A stretch of 16,815 bases of DNA, from the NCBI GenBank assembly GCA_964576715.1, contig CAZNWE010000080.1, positions 1-16,815 of the forward strand, written 5' to 3'. Below, one piece after another: positions 14,251 to 16,815 of the stretch (the stretch's first letter is position 1; every line of letters begins with the position of its first letter). The notes under the pieces were generated by a model. It did not search any database and was not told where the DNA came from. It saw only the letters and a list, made by a program, of their open reading frames with translations. This DNA comes from SLRI01 sp964576715 (lineage in GTDB: Bacteria > Pseudomonadota > Alphaproteobacteria > Geminicoccales > Geminicoccaceae). Made by a program: the position numbers and the translations under genes.

Positions 14251-16161
14251 ATGTCCGGCACAACGCTCGATGTCGTCACCATCGGCCGCTCGTCGGTCGA
14301 TCTCTACGGCGAGCAGGTCGGCGGCCGGCTCGAGGACATGTCGAGCTTCGCCAAATATGTCGGCGGCTGTCCCACCAACATCGCCGTCGGCACCGCCAAG
14401 CTCGGGCTGAAGTCCGGCCTGATCACCGCCGTCGGCGACGAGCACATGGGCCGCTTCATCAAGGAAGAGGTCGAGCGCTGGGGGGTCGACACGGCCTGCC
14501 TGAAGACCGACCCCGCCCGCCTGACCTCCCTCGTCATCCTCGGCATCCGCGACCGGCACACCTTCCCCTTGATCTTCTTTCGCGAGAACTGTGCCGACAG
14601 CGCCCTCGAAGCCGACGATATCGACGAGGCCTACATCGCCTCCGCCAAGGCCGTGGTCGTCACCGGCACGCATTTCTCGCGCCCCAATCTCGAAGCCGCC
14701 TCGCGCAAAGCCGCCGAGATTGCCCGGACCCACCACCGCCAGGTGATCCTCGACATCGACTACCGCCCGGTCCTCTGGGGCCTCACCGGCCACGGCCTCG
14801 GCGAGGAGCGCTTCGTCGAGAGTGCGAACACCACCGCCCACTTGCAGACCATCCTGCCCCTCTGCGACGTCGTCGTCGGCACCGAAGAGGAACTGCATAT
14901 CGCGGGCGGCACCACCGACACGCTGGCGGCGATCAAGAAGGTCCGCGCACTCGCCCCCACAGCACTCATCGTCTGCAAGCTTGGCCCGATGGGCTGCGTC
15001 GCCTTCGACGGCACGATCCCGGCCGACATCGAGGACGGCATCAAGGGCCCGGGCTTCCCGGTCGAGGTCTATAACGTGCTCGGTGCCGGCGACGCCTTCA
15101 TGAGTGGCTTTCTCAGGGGCTATCTGCGCGACCTGCCGCTCGAGGAATGCTGCCGCCTGGCCAATGCCTGCGGTGCCTTCGCCGTCTCGCGCCACGGCTG
15201 CGCGCCCGCCATCCCGTCCTGGACCGAGCTCGGCCACTTCCTCGAGCACGGCTCCCCGGTCAGGGCGCTCAGGAAGGACCCGGTGCTCGAACGCCTGCAT
15301 TGGAGCACCAACCGCGAGCGGCACTGGCCGCAGGTCCTGGCCTTCGCCTTCGACCACCGGAGCCAGCTCGAGGCGCTGTGCGATGCGGCCGGCGTCGACC
15401 ATGCCCACATCCCCTACTTCAAGGACTTGTGTCTGCAGGCGGTCGAGCGGGTCAGGGGCGAACGCCGCGATCTCGGGCTCCTCCTCGACGGCCGCTACGG
15501 CGAGGGTACCCTGGCGAAAGCAACGGGGCAGGGCCTGTGGATCGGCCGGCCGATCGAACGGCCGGGCGCGGTCCCGCTCTGCTTCGACGACGGCCCCGAT
15601 CTCGGCCGCGTGCTCAGGGAATGGCCGCGCGAGCACTGTGCGAAATGCCTCGCCTTCTACCACCCGGACGATCCGGACTCGCTGCGCCATGCGCAGCAGG
15701 AGCAGCTGCTGGTCCTCCAGGACGCCGCCCGCAGCACCTGGCACGACTTGCTGATCGAGATCATCGCCAGCAAATCCGGCCTGCCGGTCGAGAACGAGAC
15801 CACCGCCCGCGCCATCCGCCAGCTCTACGAAGCCGGCCTCTACCCCGACTGGTGGAAGCTTCCCGATCCCGGCAGCGACGCCGCCTGGACCGCGATTGCC
15901 GAGGCCACCGAGGCCCACCACCCGCACTGCCGCGGCGTGCTCCTGCTCGGCCTCGACGCCCCCGAAGCCGAGCTCGAGGCCGCCTTCGCCCGTGCCGCGG
16001 CGCATCCGATCTGCAAGGGCTTCGCCGTCGGCCGCAGCATCTTCGGCGGCCCCGCCGAGGACTGGCTCGGCGGCCGCATCGACGACAAACAGGCGATCGC
16101 CCGCATGGCAGACTCCTACAGCCGACTGATCGCCGCCTGGGACAAGGCGCGTGGAGGATGA
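14251..16161 (+). CDS. iolC: Bifunctional 5-dehydro-2-deoxygluconokinase / DUF2090 aldolase-like protein (IolC fusion)
   Basis: The 636-residue protein has two parts. Residues 1-330 form a PfkB-family kinase that phosphorylates 5-dehydro-2-deoxygluconate with ATP in inositol catabolism. YVGGCPTNIAVGTAKLGLK is at 37-54, and the GAGD motif with catalytic Asp281 is at 278-281. Residues 350-636 form a DUF2090 domain, a TIM-barrel aldolase-like unit. It has FAFDHRSQLEAL near 366, LLDGRYGEG, WIGRPIERPG, WWKLP and a closing KGFAVGRSIFGG phosphate-site motif. Fusions of this kind are annotated as kinase plus 5-dehydro-2-deoxyphosphogluconate aldolase, which would make a separate IolJ unnecessary; the aldolase role is family-based inference. 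The ATG at 14251 has AGGGAGG about nine bases upstream. The stop is four bases before iolB. Confidence 0.93.
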   Translation: MSGTTLDVVTIGRSSVDLYGEQVGGRLEDMSSFAKYVGGCPTNIAVGTAKLGLKSGLITAVGDEHMGRFIKEEVERWGVDTACLKTDPARLTSLVILGIRDRHTFPLIFFRENCADSALEADDIDEAYIASAKAVVVTGTHFSRPNLEAASRKAAEIARTHHRQVILDIDYRPVLWGLTGHGLGEERFVESANTTAHLQTILPLCDVVVGTEEELHIAGGTTDTLAAIKKVRALAPTALIVCKLGPMGCVAFDGTIPADIEDGIKGPGFPVEVYNVLGAGDAFMSGFLRGYLRDLPLEECCRLANACGAFAVSRHGCAPAIPSWTELGHFLEHGSPVRALRKDPVLERLHWSTNRERHWPQVLAFAFDHRSQLEALCDAAGVDHAHIPYFKDLCLQAVERVRGERRDLGLLLDGRYGEGTLAKATGQGLWIGRPIERPGAVPLCFDDGPDLGRVLREWPREHCAKCLAFYHPDDPDSLRHAQQEQLLVLQDAARSTWHDLLIEIIASKSGLPVENETTARAIRQLYEAGLYPDWWKLPDPGSDAAWTAIAEATEAHHPHCRGVLLLGLDAPEAELEAAFARAAAHPICKGFAVGRSIFGGPAEDWLGGRIDDKQAIARMADSYSRLIAAWDKARGG

Positions 16162-16165
16162 CACG

Positions 16166-16815
16166 ATGTCCGAACTACTGCTGAAGAACCACGCCCCCGA
16201 TGCCGCCGGCCTCGTCCACGAGGTGACGCCCGCAAGCGCCGGCTGGGGCCATGTCGGGTTTGCCGTCTTCAAGCTCGCCCAGGGCCAGCGCCTGGAGCGG
16301 GCGGGCAACGACCGGGAGCACTGCCTCGTCATCCTCGCCGGCACCTGCACCGTCGAGGCCGGCCCCGAAACCTTCCGCACGATCGGCGGCCGCGAGAGCC
16401 CGTTTCAGGGCAAGCCCACCGCCGTCTACATCCCACGGGCGACCGCCTGGGCCGTCATCCCCGAATCCGACCTCGAGCTCGCCGTCTGCAGTGCGCCCGG
16501 CGGCGGCGACCACAAGACCCGCCTGATCCGACCCGAGGACGTCGCGACCTCGACCCGCGGCCACGACACCAACACCCGCCACGTCGCCGACATCCTCCCC
16601 GAAACCGAACCCGCCCACTCGCTCCTCGTCGTCGAGGTCGTCACCCCCTCCGGCTGCTGGTCCTCCTACCCCAGCCACAAGCACGACACCGACAACCTGC
16701 CCCACGAAAGCCGGCTCGAGGAAACCTACTACCACCGCTTCGACCCCCCACAGGGCTTCGGCTTCCAACGCGTCTACACCGACGACCGGACGCTGGACGA
16801 AACCATGACCATCGA
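16166..16815 (+). CDS. iolB: 5-deoxy-glucuronate isomerase (partial at window end)
   Basis: IolB converts 5-deoxy-glucuronate to 5-dehydro-2-deoxygluconate, the substrate of the kinase encoded just upstream. About 216 residues are visible, against about 265-270 for the family, so the C-terminus lies beyond the window. The frame has no stop before the edge. The bicupin metal-binding motif is visible as SSYPSHKHD near residues 168-176, followed by LEETYYHRFDPPQGFGFQRVYT, both characteristic of IolB. The ATG at 16166-16168 has GGAGGA (16153-16158), within the end of iolC, seven bases upstream, so the two genes are translationally coupled. Neighbours beyond the edge may include iolD and iolE. Confidence 0.93.
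   Translation, partial: MSELLLKNHAPDAAGLVHEVTPASAGWGHVGFAVFKLAQGQRLERAGNDREHCLVILAGTCTVEAGPETFRTIGGRESPFQGKPTAVYIPRATAWAVIPESDLELAVCSAPGGGDHKTRLIRPEDVATSTRGHDTNTRHVADILPETEPAHSLLVVEVVTPSGCWSSYPSHKHDTDNLPHESRLEETYYHRFDPPQGFGFQRVYTDDRTLDETMTI

Noticed and set aside
14212..16380. A 722-codon open frame on the minus strand opposite iolC and iolB.
   Set aside because: It is fully antisense to two recognisable iol genes, and its composition (Gly, Asp, Val, Ala rich) is typical of shadow frames in GC-rich DNA.

Overview
The window is GC-rich, densely packed bacterial DNA. Strong GC bias at third positions produces long false reading frames opposite the real genes. Gene content points to an alphaproteobacterium, probably a soil or plant-associated heterotroph in the broad Rhodospirillales/Rhizobiales sphere. 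The clues are a fused iolC, an RpiR-type regulator with GGAA-N6-TTCC sites, and several ABC sugar importers. This placement is inference; there is no rRNA or other marker in the window.

Layout. (1) 1-1102: the 3' end of trpE, then a convergent glycine-zipper lipoprotein gene. (2) 1201-8373: a carbohydrate cluster. On the minus strand are a Tat-type substrate-binding protein, two MalF/MalG-type permeases and a phytanoyl-CoA dioxygenase-like gene. Divergent from the binding protein is a D-erythronate dehydrogenase (denD) gene, followed by a MazE/VapB-PIN toxin-antitoxin pair and a convergent aldo/keto reductase. No ATPase for this importer lies in the window. (3) 8593-9066: an exported PRC-barrel protein. 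(4) 9063-16815: a myo-inositol-type locus. On the minus strand are a periplasmic binding protein, an RbsC-type permease, a single-domain ATPase and a Gfo/Idh/MocA dehydrogenase, in that transcription order. Divergent from it run an RpiR/IolR-type regulator, iolC fused to DUF2090, and iolB, which runs off the window end.

How it works together. The inositol importer brings the polyol in, and the Gfo/Idh/MocA enzyme is placed to oxidise it. IolB isomerises 5-deoxyglucuronate, and the fused IolC phosphorylates 5-dehydro-2-deoxygluconate and probably cleaves the product. The regulator is likely to control both arms. GGAA-N6-TTCC palindromes lie in its divergent promoter region (13204-13282) and again just before iolC (14167-14210), each time as a perfect site with a one-mismatch partner 30 bp away. 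The denD/importer cluster looks like uptake and oxidation of a short-chain sugar or sugar acid. Its divergent promoter region holds an 18-bp palindrome that may be the operator of a regulator encoded elsewhere.

The most striking features are the repeated paired operator arrangement of the inositol regulon, and the similar perfect stem-loops that follow both binding-protein genes. No phage, insertion sequence, CRISPR array, tRNA or rRNA was seen. No stretch over 300 bases lacks a gene; the largest gaps are 8374-8592 and 2035-2234.
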